A stretch of 34,492 nt of DNA. It comes from Bacillota bacterium. GTDB lineage: Bacteria > Bacillota > UBA4882 > UBA10575. The stretch is taken from NCBI GenBank assembly GCA_012735135.1, contig JAAYHY010000157.1:1-34492 (forward strand), in the 5' to 3' direction. Shown here piece after piece: positions 23,725 to 31,766 of the stretch. A model generated the notes under the pieces. The model worked only from the letters and a program-made list of their open reading frames with translations. It was not told the origin of the DNA and did not search any database. The translations under genes and the position numbers were made by a program. Every line of letters starts with the position of its first letter. Position 1 is the first letter of the stretch.

Positions 23725-26250
23725 TTATCCAGCCGTATCCGTGCCACCGGTCTTCTTAATCTCTTCAACGGTAAAGCACTCAATGATATCTCCTTCTTTA
23801 ATGTCGTTAAATCTTTCCAAACCAATTCCACATTCAAAGCCGCTGACTACTTCGCGCACATCATCTTTGAACCGTTTTAAGCTCTCAATTTTGCCTTCAA
23901 AAATTACCACGTTATCCCGGAGAAGACGGGCTTCGCCGTTTCTGGTGATCTTCCCTTCCGTGACGTAGGAACCGGCGACGGTCCCCACTTTCGGCACTTT
24001 AAAGGTGGCTCTCACTTCAGCCCGTCCCAGAACTACTTCCTTAAACTCCGGTTCGAGCATCCCTTCCATCGCCTTTTTCACATCTTCAATGATATTATAG
24101 ATGATCCGGTATAGCCGAAGATCAACATCTTCCCGTTCGGCCAAGCGCTTGGCGATGGCATCCGGGCGCACATTAAAGCCGACAATCACCGCGCCCGAGG
24201 CCGAAGCCAACATCACATCGCTTTCGCTGATCGCGCCAACCCCACCGTGGATTACTTGGACGCGAACTTCTTCGTTGGAAAGGCGTTCCAAGGAATTTTG
24301 GATCGCCTCCACCGACCCCTGGACATCGGCCTTCAGGACAATGTTCAACTCCTTCATTTCGCCTTCTTTGATCCGGGTGAAAAGATCTTCCAATTTGAAC
24401 CGTTGGTCCTTTTTCAATTCTTTTTCCCGGCGGAACTGTTGCCGTTTTTCCGCCAGTTGCCGTGCGGTCTTTTCATCGGTGACATAAAAGACATCACCGG
24501 CTTCCGGCAGATCATCAAAACCAACCACTTCCACCGGGGCCGAGGGACCGGCTTTGGCCACATTTTTCCCTTTATCATTAACTAAAACCCGGACTTTACC
24601 CGAAACATCCCCGGCAATGATCGTATCTCCTTGGTGGAGCGTTCCGTTTTGCACTAAAACCGTGGCCACGGGTCCGCGCCCCTTATCTAATTTCGCCTCA
24701 ATGACGGTGCCTTTAGCCGGACGGTCGGGGTTGGCCTTTAATTCCTTCATCTCTGCCACCAGCAGGATCATCTCAAGGAGATCATCAAGGCCAATTTTCT
24801 TTAAGGCCGAGACCTCCACACAAATCGTGTCGCCACCCCAATCCTCGGGCACCAAACCATATTGGGTCAGTTCCTGCTTCACCCGGTCCGGATTGGCCAC
24901 CGGTTTATCGATTTTATTAATCGCTACAATAATGGGGACATCCGCTGCTTTCGCATGGTTAATCGCTTCCACTGTTTGCGGCATCACTCCGTCGTCTGCC
25001 GCCACCACCAAGACCGCGATATCGGTGACTTGAGCGCCCCGGGCCCGCATGGCGGTGAAAGCTTCATGCCCCGGCGTATCCAAAAAGGTGATCTTTTTCC
25101 CTTGCACATCAACTTGGTAAGCCCCGATATGCTGGGTAATGCCTCCCGCTTCCGAGGCAATCACGTTTGTTTGCCGGATCGCGTCGAGGAGGGATGTTTT
25201 CCCGTGGTCCACATGACCCATGATCGTCACCACCGGCCAGCGGGGTTTTAACGATTCGGGCCGGTCTTCAATCTCCTCAATGACCAGGGTTTCTTCTTCA
25301 CTGGGTGCTGCTTCTACCGTAACCCCGAATTCCGCTCCGACCAGTGTTGCCGTATCCGCATCAATTTCCTGGTTGATCGAAGCCATTACCCCCAACGCAA
25401 TCAGTTTCTTGATGACCTCAGAGGCAGAAACTTCAATCGCCTGTGCAAACTCTTTAACGGTAATCCGCTCCGGAATTTGTACCGACTTAACATTGGTCAT
25501 GGGCCGGGGCGGCGCCGTTTTTTGAGGCGCCGGTCGCTTTCTGGACTGCTGTGACATACGGTCAAAATTCCCCTTGGCGCGTCCCTGTTCCATTTTGGTT
25601 TGTTCTTTTTTTCCACCCCTAGTTCCGTAGTGGCCCGGTCCCCCTTTAGAATGGGCTGCGGGGGTTGGTTTGACTGGTTTTCCTTTTCCACCCACCCCGG
25701 CCGCGGAAGGAAGACTAGTTTGACGGGGGCCGCCTTTTCCTTGCGATGGGCGGTTGCCCTTCGGTCCATCTCCCGCCTGTGGAGGACGGAAGCCGGGTTT
25801 CGGGACCGATTGCCCACCGGTGGGTTGAGCTTTCCCCGGACCGGTCCGTCGTTGGTCAATTCTTCTTCCCGCGCCCGGTGATTGGCTGGGCGGAGTTGCT
25901 GTCTTAGTCTGAGGACGTTGAGGCAAAGCTGATCTATTTTGGAGCGGAGTTTTTTCTGGTCCTTTTTTTTCAGACGGCGCTTTTTCCGCCGGAACCGGCG
26001 GGGTTTTTTTGTCCGAAGCAACTGCCGGTTTTGGCGTCGATGAAGCAACCCCGGCCGGAGGCGACGGCTTTTTCTGTTTTGGGGCGAGACCACCGGTGTT
26101 GAAAGAGGCCCGCACCTTCGCCACATATTCGTCTTCCACCGTACTCATATGATTTTTAGCTCTGGCGCCCATTTCGTTAAGGATAATCAGCAAATCCTTA
26201 CTTTGAATCCCTAGTTCCTTACTTAGTTCATAAACACGCATTTTGGCCAT
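23725..26250 (-). CDS. infB: Translation initiation factor IF-2
   Basis: The 841-residue GTPase brings initiator tRNA to the 30S subunit. It has an IF2-N domain (1-50) and a long low-complexity linker rich in P, K, G and Q (about 55-250). A second IF2-N-like domain (about 255-310) follows, then the GTPase with G345-H-V-D-H-G-K-T352, D391-T-P-G-H395 and N445-K-I-D448, then domains II, III and the C-terminal tRNA-binding region. ATG follows GGAGGTGG at 4 nt. The linker length is typical of Bacillota with variable IF2 N-termini. Confidence 0.98.
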   Translation of the reverse strand: MAKMRVYELSKELGIQSKDLLIILNEMGARAKNHMSTVEDEYVAKVRASFNTGGLAPKQKKPSPPAGVASSTPKPAVASDKKTPPVPAEKAPSEKKGPEKTPLQNRSALPQRPQTKTATPPSQSPGAGRRIDQRRTGPGKAQPTGGQSVPKPGFRPPQAGDGPKGNRPSQGKGGPRQTSLPSAAGVGGKGKPVKPTPAAHSKGGPGHYGTRGGKKEQTKMEQGRAKGNFDRMSQQSRKRPAPQKTAPPRPMTNVKSVQIPERITVKEFAQAIEVSASEVIKKLIALGVMASINQEIDADTATLVGAEFGVTVEAAPSEEETLVIEEIEDRPESLKPRWPVVTIMGHVDHGKTSLLDAIRQTNVIASEAGGITQHIGAYQVDVQGKKITFLDTPGHEAFTAMRARGAQVTDIAVLVVAADDGVMPQTVEAINHAKAADVPIIVAINKIDKPVANPDRVKQELTQYGLVPEDWGGDTICVEVSALKKIGLDDLLEMILLVAEMKELKANPDRPAKGTVIEAKLDKGRGPVATVLVQNGTLHQGDTIIAGDVSGKVRVLVNDKGKNVAKAGPSAPVEVVGFDDLPEAGDVFYVTDEKTARQLAEKRQQFRREKELKKDQRFKLEDLFTRIKEGEMKELNIVLKADVQGSVEAIQNSLERLSNEEVRVQVIHGGVGAISESDVMLASASGAVIVGFNVRPDAIAKRLAEREDVDLRLYRIIYNIIEDVKKAMEGMLEPEFKEVVLGRAEVRATFKVPKVGTVAGSYVTEGKITRNGEARLLRDNVVIFEGKIESLKRFKDDVREVVSGFECGIGLERFNDIKEGDIIECFTVEEIKKTGGTDTAG

Positions 26251-26264
26251 ATAACCACCTCCGA

Positions 26265-26573
26265 TTATTCCGTCCGGGCCGTAAGCTGCGTTTTCAGAGC
26301 TTCCCCGATCTCCGGCGAAAGGAGACCTATGACCGCCTGGGAAGTTCTTCCCAAAGCCCGCCCTAATTCGTTCCGATCGGCAATGTAGAAAATGTCAACT
26401 TGATGACGGCGGCAGAGCCGTTCGATCTTTTCCTTGGTATGCGGTGAAGTATCGGTTGCGATCAAAACCAGCACTGCTTGGCCTTTCTTTACGGCTAGAG
26501 AAGCCGCCGTAAAACCCAAGGCTAATTTACCGGCTTTCCGCGCAATCCCCAGTAAGTTCAGGAGGTTATTCAT
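26265..26573 (-). CDS. ylxQ: L7Ae-family ribosomal protein YlxQ
   Basis: The 102-residue member of the L7Ae/L30e kink-turn-binding family has [14 protein letters not shown] at residues 6-19, L-I-A-T-D-T-S and a C-terminal A-V-I-G-L-L. ATG at 26573 is preferred over a TTG two codons upstream, because the preceding GGGGA is better spaced. It overlaps the rnpM gene by 8 nt and lies 14 nt before infB. Confidence 0.93.
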   Translation of the reverse strand: MNNLLNLLGIARKAGKLALGFTAASLAVKKGQAVLVLIATDTSPHTKEKIERLCRRHQVDIFYIADRNELGRALGRTSQAVIGLLSPEIGEALKTQLTARTE

Positions 26574-26850
26574 GCACAATCCCCGTCAGCAGCTCTGTTT
26601 TTAGTTTTTCTTTCGCCTCGGACCCAATCTTAACTTCCAACTTCTTTTCCAAAAGACTACCGTGGAAAGCCTTTTCCAGACAGGATAAAGCGGGGCAAAT
26701 ATAACATCCCCGGCCTGACTTTTTACCGGTGAAATCGACCAGGACTTCCCCGTCGGGGGTGCGGACAATCCGGATCAATTCTTTTTTGTTTTTTACAGTG
26801 TCACACCCGATACAGGTCCGTTGCGGAATTTTACGTTTCCGTACCGGCAT
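26566..26850 (-). CDS. rnpM: RNase P modulator RnpM (YlxR)
   Basis: The 94-residue YlxR-family RNA-binding protein has P-Q-R-T-C-I-G-C, R-I-V-R-T-P-D-G-E-V, G-R-G-C-Y-I-C-P and C-L-E-K-A. In Bacillus YlxR binds RNase P RNA and tunes its activity. ATG at 26850 overlaps the nusA stop (TGATG); a GTG just before is also possible. It overlaps ylxQ by 8 nt. Confidence 0.94.
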   Translation of the reverse strand: MPVRKRKIPQRTCIGCDTVKNKKELIRIVRTPDGEVLVDFTGKKSGRGCYICPALSCLEKAFHGSLLEKKLEVKIGSEAKEKLKTELLTGIVHE

Positions 26851-28424
26851 CACTTATTCCCTCGCTTCGCCTGACTTTTTTTCTCTTTCTTTTTTTCGTC
26901 CGGATTAAGCATAAATTTCTTCTTTAACTCTTCGGAGAGGAGTTGCCCGATGGTAAAGCCGGTTCCGTTCTCTTCCGTAAAAACAAGCTCCGTATCATCA
27001 TCAAAGGCAACTTCCTCCTCCCTATCTTCCGCTTCGTCCTTAAAGAGATCGATCCCCTCTTCCACTTCATCAATCAATTCTTTTACCCGTTTTTTCGCCC
27101 GTTTTTTCGTCTTTTTCCGCTTCGGTTCTTCTTCTAGAAAAGCCTCATCCGCTTCGTCCTCCTCGGGAATGAGGATGTAAGGTTCGGGTTCCTCCTCTTC
27201 CATTTCCACCTCGGCCGCCGGGAACTCAGCCTCTTCTTCAAATTCTTCCCCGACAAACCCTTCGACTTCCGGCTCCCCGGCAACCGGTTCCAGCTCTTCT
27301 TCCCCTTCAACCAAGAGATCTTCCCAGTCGTAAGTTTCGGGTTTAAAGTTTTCTTCTTCCGCCCGTAACGCTTCAATTTCTTCTCTAGCTTCTTCGGCTT
27401 GAGTTTCACTCTTGATATCGATCTTCCAACCGGTCAGCCGGGCGGCCAACCGGGCGTTTTGTCCTTCTTTCCCAATGGCCAAGGACAACTGGTTATCGGG
27501 AACAATCACAATCGAACTATTTTTGCTCGGCAGTAAAACAACCTCACTTACTTTGGCCGGACTAAGGGCTCTCGTAATAAAGCGGGCCGGATCTTCATCC
27601 CAGAGAACAAGATCGATCTTTTCGCCTTTTAATTCCCGGACAATCATCTGTACGCGGGACCCTCTGGCGCCAACGCAGGCCCCGACCGGATCCACATTCT
27701 CATATTTACTATAAACCGCCACTTTGGAACGGGCTCCCGGTTCCCGGGCCACATTTTTGACTTCGACGATCCCTTCCTGGATCTCTGGAACTTCGAATTC
27801 CAAAAGACGTTTCAGAAACCCGCTCCGGGCCCGGGACAGGATAATCTGGGGCCCTTTCGACCCTTTCTTCACCTCAGCCAGATAAGCCTTGATCCTGGCG
27901 CCATGTTCAAAACGTTCACCGGGGATCTGCTCGTGGGGGGGTAAAATCGCTTCGGTCTTGCCTAAGTCCACATAAACCGTTTTCTGTTCGAAACGACGGA
28001 CGATGCCGGTGATCAAATCATCCAAGCGGGAAGAGTATTCATTATAAATTAAGGAGCGTTCAGCTTCGCGAATCCGTTGGACAATGATTTGTTTAGCCGT
28101 TTGGGCAGCGATTCTTCCAAATTCTTTCGGGTAAATCTCAAATTCAACCTGGTCACCCAGTTGATATCGGGGGTCAATCGCTTTGGCCTCCGCCAAATTG
28201 ATCTGGGAGTTTTCATCTTCCACTTCCATGACGACCTCTTTATAGTTGTAAATATGAAATTCACCGGTTTCCGGGTCTAAGATCACCTTTAGGTTCGAGT
28301 TCTTGCCCTGGTCTTTTTTATAAGCCGATGAAATGGCGGATTGAATTGCCTCGATCAGGACTTCTTTGGCAATCCCCTTTTCTTTCTCAACCATATTTAA
28401 TGCTTCTATCAACTCTCGATTCAT
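26850..28424 (-). CDS. nusA: Transcription termination/antitermination factor NusA with long acidic tail
   Basis: The 524-residue protein has the N-terminal RNAP-binding domain (1-130), S1 (about 135-200) and two KH domains (motif V-G-A-R-G-S-R at 251-257, I-G-K-E-G-Q-N at 317-323). NusA controls pausing, termination and antitermination. Typical Bacillota NusA ends near residue 350-370. Here about 170 residues follow: a glutamate-rich stretch (about 345-440), a lysine/arginine patch R-K-K-T-K-K-R-A-K-K-R near 445, a second acidic segment, and a basic K-K-K-E-K-K end. The extension is low complexity and encoded in frame. ATG follows GGGAGGAT. Confidence 0.97.
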   Translation of the reverse strand: MNRELIEALNMVEKEKGIAKEVLIEAIQSAISSAYKKDQGKNSNLKVILDPETGEFHIYNYKEVVMEVEDENSQINLAEAKAIDPRYQLGDQVEFEIYPKEFGRIAAQTAKQIIVQRIREAERSLIYNEYSSRLDDLITGIVRRFEQKTVYVDLGKTEAILPPHEQIPGERFEHGARIKAYLAEVKKGSKGPQIILSRARSGFLKRLLEFEVPEIQEGIVEVKNVAREPGARSKVAVYSKYENVDPVGACVGARGSRVQMIVRELKGEKIDLVLWDEDPARFITRALSPAKVSEVVLLPSKNSSIVIVPDNQLSLAIGKEGQNARLAARLTGWKIDIKSETQAEEAREEIEALRAEEENFKPETYDWEDLLVEGEEELEPVAGEPEVEGFVGEEFEEEAEFPAAEVEMEEEEPEPYILIPEEDEADEAFLEEEPKRKKTKKRAKKRVKELIDEVEEGIDLFKDEAEDREEEVAFDDDTELVFTEENGTGFTIGQLLSEELKKKFMLNPDEKKKEKKSQAKRGNK

Positions 28425-28449
28425 CCGAATATCCTCCCTTAACCCGTCC

Positions 28450-28917
28450 TTAATCCATATATTTTAAACGAGCCTTTGCAATTGCCTTCCAGGGAATTTC
28501 CAGCGTTCCGCCGTCCACTTCCACGCAGACCTGTCCCCCGTCTTGGCTATTCCAGCCTTGTAGTCTTCCCTTCACCTTTCTCCGCCCCTCGATCGGTGAA
28601 AAGAGCTTAAGTTCAACTCCCTGACCCGTAAACCGTTGAAAGTGTTCGGGTTTGGTCAAAGGCCTTTCTAAACCGGGGGAGGAAACTTCCAACAGATAAG
28701 CGGTGGGAATCGGGTCCTTCTCGTCCAGGAGAGCGCTTAACCGTTGACTAAATAGTTCACAGTCTTTAAGGCCAATCCCTTCCGGACGGTCAATGAAGAC
28801 CCGTAAGATCCGGTTCGGCCCTTCTTTCGTCAGGACCACATCCACCACTTCATAATTTAGTTCGTCGCCGATTTGCTCCGCCAATTCCCAAAGGATGTTT
28901 TTATCGCCTTGGCCCAT
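28450..28917 (-). CDS. rimP: Ribosome maturation factor RimP
   Basis: The 155-residue 30S maturation factor has E-L-N-Y-E-V-V-D-V-V-L-T-K-E-G, R-V-F-I-D-R-P-E-G-I-G-L-K-D-C and Y-L-L-E-V-S-S-P-G-L-E-R-P-L. ATG at 28917 has AGGAG 7 nt upstream; the GTG at 28923 is too close to that site. It heads the operon, 25 nt before nusA. Confidence 0.96.
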   Translation of the reverse strand: MGQGDKNILWELAEQIGDELNYEVVDVVLTKEGPNRILRVFIDRPEGIGLKDCELFSQRLSALLDEKDPIPTAYLLEVSSPGLERPLTKPEHFQRFTGQGVELKLFSPIEGRRKVKGRLQGWNSQDGGQVCVEVDGGTLEIPWKAIAKARLKYMD

Positions 28918-28973
28918 ATGCACGCTCCTTTACCCCTTAATTAACCAGCTGCTTTAATAATTACGGATATCAA

Positions 28974-28998
28974 GAGAAAAAGTGGGTAAAAACCCACT
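28974..28998 (-). terminator. Terminator-like leader hairpin of the rimP operon
   Basis: On the minus strand AGTGGGT, a TTTT loop and ACCCACT are followed by TTTTTCTC. It stands between the promoter at 29028-29056 and rimP, about 60 nt before the start codon, so it can act as an attenuator of the whole operon. Confidence 0.65.
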
Positions 28999-29027
28999 CC
29001 TTCTCCCTTACATCATCTAATATATAA

Positions 29028-29056
29028 AGTTTACCACAGTTTAAATCCTTTGACAA
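29028..29056 (-). promoter_or_regulatory. SigA-type promoter of the rimP-nusA-infB operon
   Basis: On the minus strand TTGTCA (29056-29051), a 17-nt spacer and TAAACT (29033-29028) give the best promoter match in the window. The leader to rimP would be about 100 nt. Confidence 0.75.
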
Positions 29057-29098
29057 GGCCAGTAGAGAAGAATCAAGAAACTATTTCCGTCGACAAGC

Positions 29099-29470
29099 TC
29101 ATTCCGTTAAAGACCCAAAGATAAAATCCCAAACCTCATTCGCCGCGTCAAGCAGCAGATCCTTGTCAACGGCAGAGGACAAAGCTTCCTTCTCCAGGAA
29201 GAACCGGAGATTTGCAGCCAACGGAAGGATTTCCGGCTCCAACCGGACACATTCTTCCCATAGCTTTAAAAGGGTAAGGCTAGAATTGACCGCTTCCGGT
29301 TCCCCTTTGGCCCATAAAAAAGCAAAAAGCAGCTCCGAAATAGCCTTTTGACAGTAAGTCAAGGTTTTTTCTTGATCTGAAGCCCTTTCTGCCTCCTTCA
29401 ACCAGTGGTCGGCCTCGGCCAACAGGGCATCTATTTTTTTCTCCCGTTCCCCGTTTCCCTGCTGTTCCAT
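29099..29470 (-). CDS. Small helical protein of unknown function
   Basis: The 123-residue product has no signal peptide, cysteine-metal motif or recognisable family. It is acidic and appears all-helical, with A-E-A-D-H-W-L-K-E-A-E-R-A near residues 18-30 and a TPR/HEPN-like spacing of A-x-x-A. C-terminal text is L-L-D-A-A-N-E-V-W-D-F-I-F. The ATG at 29470 has GAGGAG about 11 nt upstream, a rather long spacing. It lies 29 nt after apbE and is probably cotranscribed with it. No function is proposed. Confidence 0.7.
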   Translation of the reverse strand: MEQQGNGEREKKIDALLAEADHWLKEAERASDQEKTLTYCQKAISELLFAFLWAKGEPEAVNSSLTLLKLWEECVRLEPEILPLAANLRFFLEKEALSSAVDKDLLLDAANEVWDFIFGSLTE

Positions 29471-29499
29471 GATTAACCCAACTCCTCGCCATGTTCGGT

Positions 29500-30492
29500 T
29501 TATCTTTTGAGGATGGCTTCCATCCCCGGAGTCATTGAGATCCCGGCGGTGCCGTCCACTAGCACCCCTTCGATCCCCAAACGCTTAATTAAGCCTGTCC
29601 GGTCCAGACCTTCGGCGACAAAAACGGCGGTTGAATAAAGATCGGCTTCCAGCGCGGAAGGGGCGATCACAGTCACGGACATAAGATCGGCCGGCGGATA
29701 ACCCGTCGCCGGATTTAAAAGATGAGAATAACGCCGCCCGTTATGCTCAAAGTAGCGTTCCGTATCCGCCGAGGTGCCCAATGCTTGCCCCGAACCCAAA
29801 TGCACAACACCAATCCATTCATCCCGGCGCGGATGGGAAACGGCGATCCGCCAGGGTCCGCCCCCCGGTCTTTCGCCCAGAACCCGGATGCTGCTTTCCC
29901 CGCCATTGATTAAGGCCCCGGCGACTCCCGCCTGTTTTAAAACCGTCCACGCCCGATCAACCGCATAGCCCTTGGCTACCCCGCTCAGGTCCAGTTTCAT
30001 TCCGGCTTGCTTTAGAAATACTGTTTGGTTCTTTTCATCAAAAACCACCTGTTTGCTTTGGGTGAGGGGCAACATGCTTTGGATCTCGTCAGGCGAAGGC
30101 AATCTTCCTTTTCCTTCATAATCAAAATCCCATAGTTCAACTAAGGGGCCGATCACTGGATTAAAATAACCGCCGGTCTTTTCTGCCAGCTGGAAAACCT
30201 TTTGCAGAAAGGAAAATAATTCTTCCTCCACCGGAACCGGTTTTTGACCAGCCTCTTCATTAATCAAAGCTACTACCCCTTGGTCCTGCGCAGTTAAACG
30301 ATGGATCCGCTCCATTTCGGCAAGGGCCTGGTCAATCCCGGCCGAAGCATTGGGCCCGTAAGCAGTTATCCGGATTAAAGTCCCAAAGAGAAAACGGCTT
30401 TTTTCCACCGGTTGCTGTTCAACCCGGCGCAGGAAAAAACCGACCAAGATTACCCCAACCATAGCGACCAAAAGTCCGATTATGCGTCGCAA
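29500..30492 (-). CDS. apbE: FAD:protein FMN transferase (ApbE)
   Basis: The 330-residue enzyme covalently attaches FMN to flavoproteins such as NQR/RNF subunits. It has an N-terminal membrane anchor (about 4-22; no cysteine lipobox), G-T-L-I-R-I-T-A-Y, N-P-V-I-G-P-L-V-E-L-W-D-F and D-L-S-G-V-A-K-G-Y-A-V-D. The C-terminal region has I-N-G-G-E-S-S and H-L-L-N-P-A-T-G-Y-P-P, the flavin and Mg sites of the family. The length is typical. The start is TTG at 30492, preceded by AAGGGGAGG about 10 nt away. No RNF or NQR gene is in the window, so the substrate is unknown. Confidence 0.94.
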   Translation of the reverse strand: MRRIIGLLVAMVGVILVGFFLRRVEQQPVEKSRFLFGTLIRITAYGPNASAGIDQALAEMERIHRLTAQDQGVVALINEEAGQKPVPVEEELFSFLQKVFQLAEKTGGYFNPVIGPLVELWDFDYEGKGRLPSPDEIQSMLPLTQSKQVVFDEKNQTVFLKQAGMKLDLSGVAKGYAVDRAWTVLKQAGVAGALINGGESSIRVLGERPGGGPWRIAVSHPRRDEWIGVVHLGSGQALGTSADTERYFEHNGRRYSHLLNPATGYPPADLMSVTVIAPSALEADLYSTAVFVAEGLDRTGLIKRLGIEGVLVDGTAGISMTPGMEAILKR

Positions 30493-30520
30493 AAAGATCT
30501 TTCCTCCCCTTATTTTCCCG

Positions 30521-30543
30521 AAAAAAGAAGACCCGTCCGGGTC
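30521..30543 (-). terminator. Terminator of the HD-GYP gene
   Basis: On the minus strand GACCCG, GA loop, CGGGTC are followed by TTCTTTTTT. It stands between the HD-GYP stop and the apbE start. Confidence 0.75.
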
Positions 30544-30563
30544 GGTTCATCAACGATTTGTGG

Positions 30564-31442
30564 TTAAGAACACCGCACCAGTTCATCCGGGCGGAATTTA
30601 AAGACGCCTTCTTTCTTAACACACTGTTGGATCCGGGTTAAGTTTTCCACGCCTAAGCTTTCCAACCCCTGAACACATTGGGGACAAAATTGTTTCCCGG
30701 CCAGGCGGCGCACCTCAGAAACGGCCTCTTCCATCGAACGGGCAGAACGGTATGGACGATCACTGGTCATGGCGTCCAAAGCGTCCGCCACCGCAAAGAT
30801 CCGGGCGGTCAAAGGAATTTTCTCTCCCTTTAGGCCCAACGGATAACCGCTGCCGTCGTAATGTTCATGGTGAAGCAGGATAATATCGGCCGCATTTTCG
30901 AGGAACTCAATCTGGTGAATTATTTCATAGCCGAACTCCGGATGGCGTTTGATTGCTTCCCATTCCTCCGGCAGAAGCTTTGTTGTTTTTAAAAGAATAT
31001 GATCAGGGACCCCAATTTTACCAATATCATGCAAAAAACCAGCTAAAGCCAGTTTTTCTTGTTCCGCTTGGGCCAAGCCCATCTCTTCCGCCATGGCCGT
31101 CGCATAAGCAACCACCCGGATCGAATGATCCCAAGTGGCATGATCCCGGTAATCTAAAGCCGCAATCAGGGCTTTGAGGGTCCCTTCATAAGTCTTGTTC
31201 AGTTTTTCCAAACACTTTTCGTATAGATTAATCTGCTCCTGGAGCTGTCGTTGAAAGCCCACAACAAAACGGCGGACAAAAAGAATGAAACACAACCAGA
31301 TGATAAAAACAACGGCAAAACAGGCCCGCCCTTCCTGCGGTGAAAGATTAACACGGGAGGATATTTGGCGGTACACCAAATATACTCCGGTAAAGTAAAG
31401 TATTGAGATGCATCCCAAATCCAACAGAAATTTTCTCTTCAT
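30564..31442 (-). CDS. Membrane-anchored HD-GYP domain phosphodiesterase
   Basis: The 292-residue protein has two N-terminal membrane spans (about 7-25 and 40-58). A coiled-coil-like linker (62-90) leads to an HD-GYP domain with H138-D139 in F-L-H-D-I-G-K-I-G-V-P-D, then H-H-E-H-Y-D-G-S-G-Y-P (G199-Y-P201) and A-R-I-F-A-V-A-D-A-L-D-A-M-T-S. HD-GYP enzymes hydrolyse cyclic di-GMP or related nucleotides; the key residues look intact. A cysteine-containing C-terminal tail (C-P-Q-C) follows. The ATG at 31442 has AGGA at about 10 nt. No diguanylate cyclase is nearby. Confidence 0.93.
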   Translation of the reverse strand: MKRKFLLDLGCISILYFTGVYLVYRQISSRVNLSPQEGRACFAVVFIIWLCFILFVRRFVVGFQRQLQEQINLYEKCLEKLNKTYEGTLKALIAALDYRDHATWDHSIRVVAYATAMAEEMGLAQAEQEKLALAGFLHDIGKIGVPDHILLKTTKLLPEEWEAIKRHPEFGYEIIHQIEFLENAADIILLHHEHYDGSGYPLGLKGEKIPLTARIFAVADALDAMTSDRPYRSARSMEEAVSEVRRLAGKQFCPQCVQGLESLGVENLTRIQQCVKKEGVFKFRPDELVRCS

Positions 31443-31592
31443 GCTTGTCCATTCCTATCACTTTGTTAATTCGGTAGCGGCAACATAGGTCATTTTGAAA
31501 GGGTTACACCAATCGTCTTATTCGACGAAAACTTTCACCGAGAGATAAGGGCGATCTGAGAATCCCAACTAGTAAGTTGACCGGTAGCTATG

Positions 31593-31634
31593 TCAGGTAA
31601 GACTTATTAATAGAAACGAACAATCGATACCCAA
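31593..31634 (-). CDS. Possible 13-residue leader peptide
   Basis: A TTG codon at 31634 stands about 5 nt after a perfect AAGGAGG (31640-31646) in otherwise non-coding DNA, and the frame closes with TGA after 13 codons (M-G-I-D-C-S-F-L-L-I-S-L-T). An overlapping ATG frame gives 10 codons. It would precede the HD-GYP gene by about 150 nt. The strong ribosome site is the only support. Confidence 0.3.
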   Translation of the reverse strand: MGIDCSFLLISLT

Positions 31635-31721
31635 GACATCCTCCTTCGACAAGGCTAAATGTAAAATGAATATAAAACCAACAAAAACTTTGAAAAAAAG
31701 ACATTTATAATCATTCATTCG

Positions 31722-31751
31722 ACGTTTGGAGAAAAATTCCTCCCTAAACGT
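31722..31751 (-). terminator. Hairpin downstream of dxs
   Basis: ACGTTT/AAACGT plus GGAG/CTCC pair with a 2-nt bulge and an 8-nt loop, about 15 nt after the dxs stop. No T-tract follows directly, so termination is uncertain. Confidence 0.4.
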
Positions 31752-31766
31752 ATGGTGGAATTGGAA

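Larger units (their letters stand above)
31443..31766. other. 324-bp intergenic region between HD-GYP gene and dxs
   Basis: No long ORF. It holds a perfect AAGGAGG followed by a 13-codon frame (31593-31634, minus), a hairpin just after dxs (31722-31751), an inverted repeat TCGTC/GACGA at 31513-31528 and T-rich runs. No known riboswitch consensus was recognised. Confidence 0.5.

Noticed and set aside
31443-31766. Cyclic di-GMP or TPP riboswitch before the HD-GYP gene
   Set aside because: The core consensus blocks of these classes are absent on both strands.
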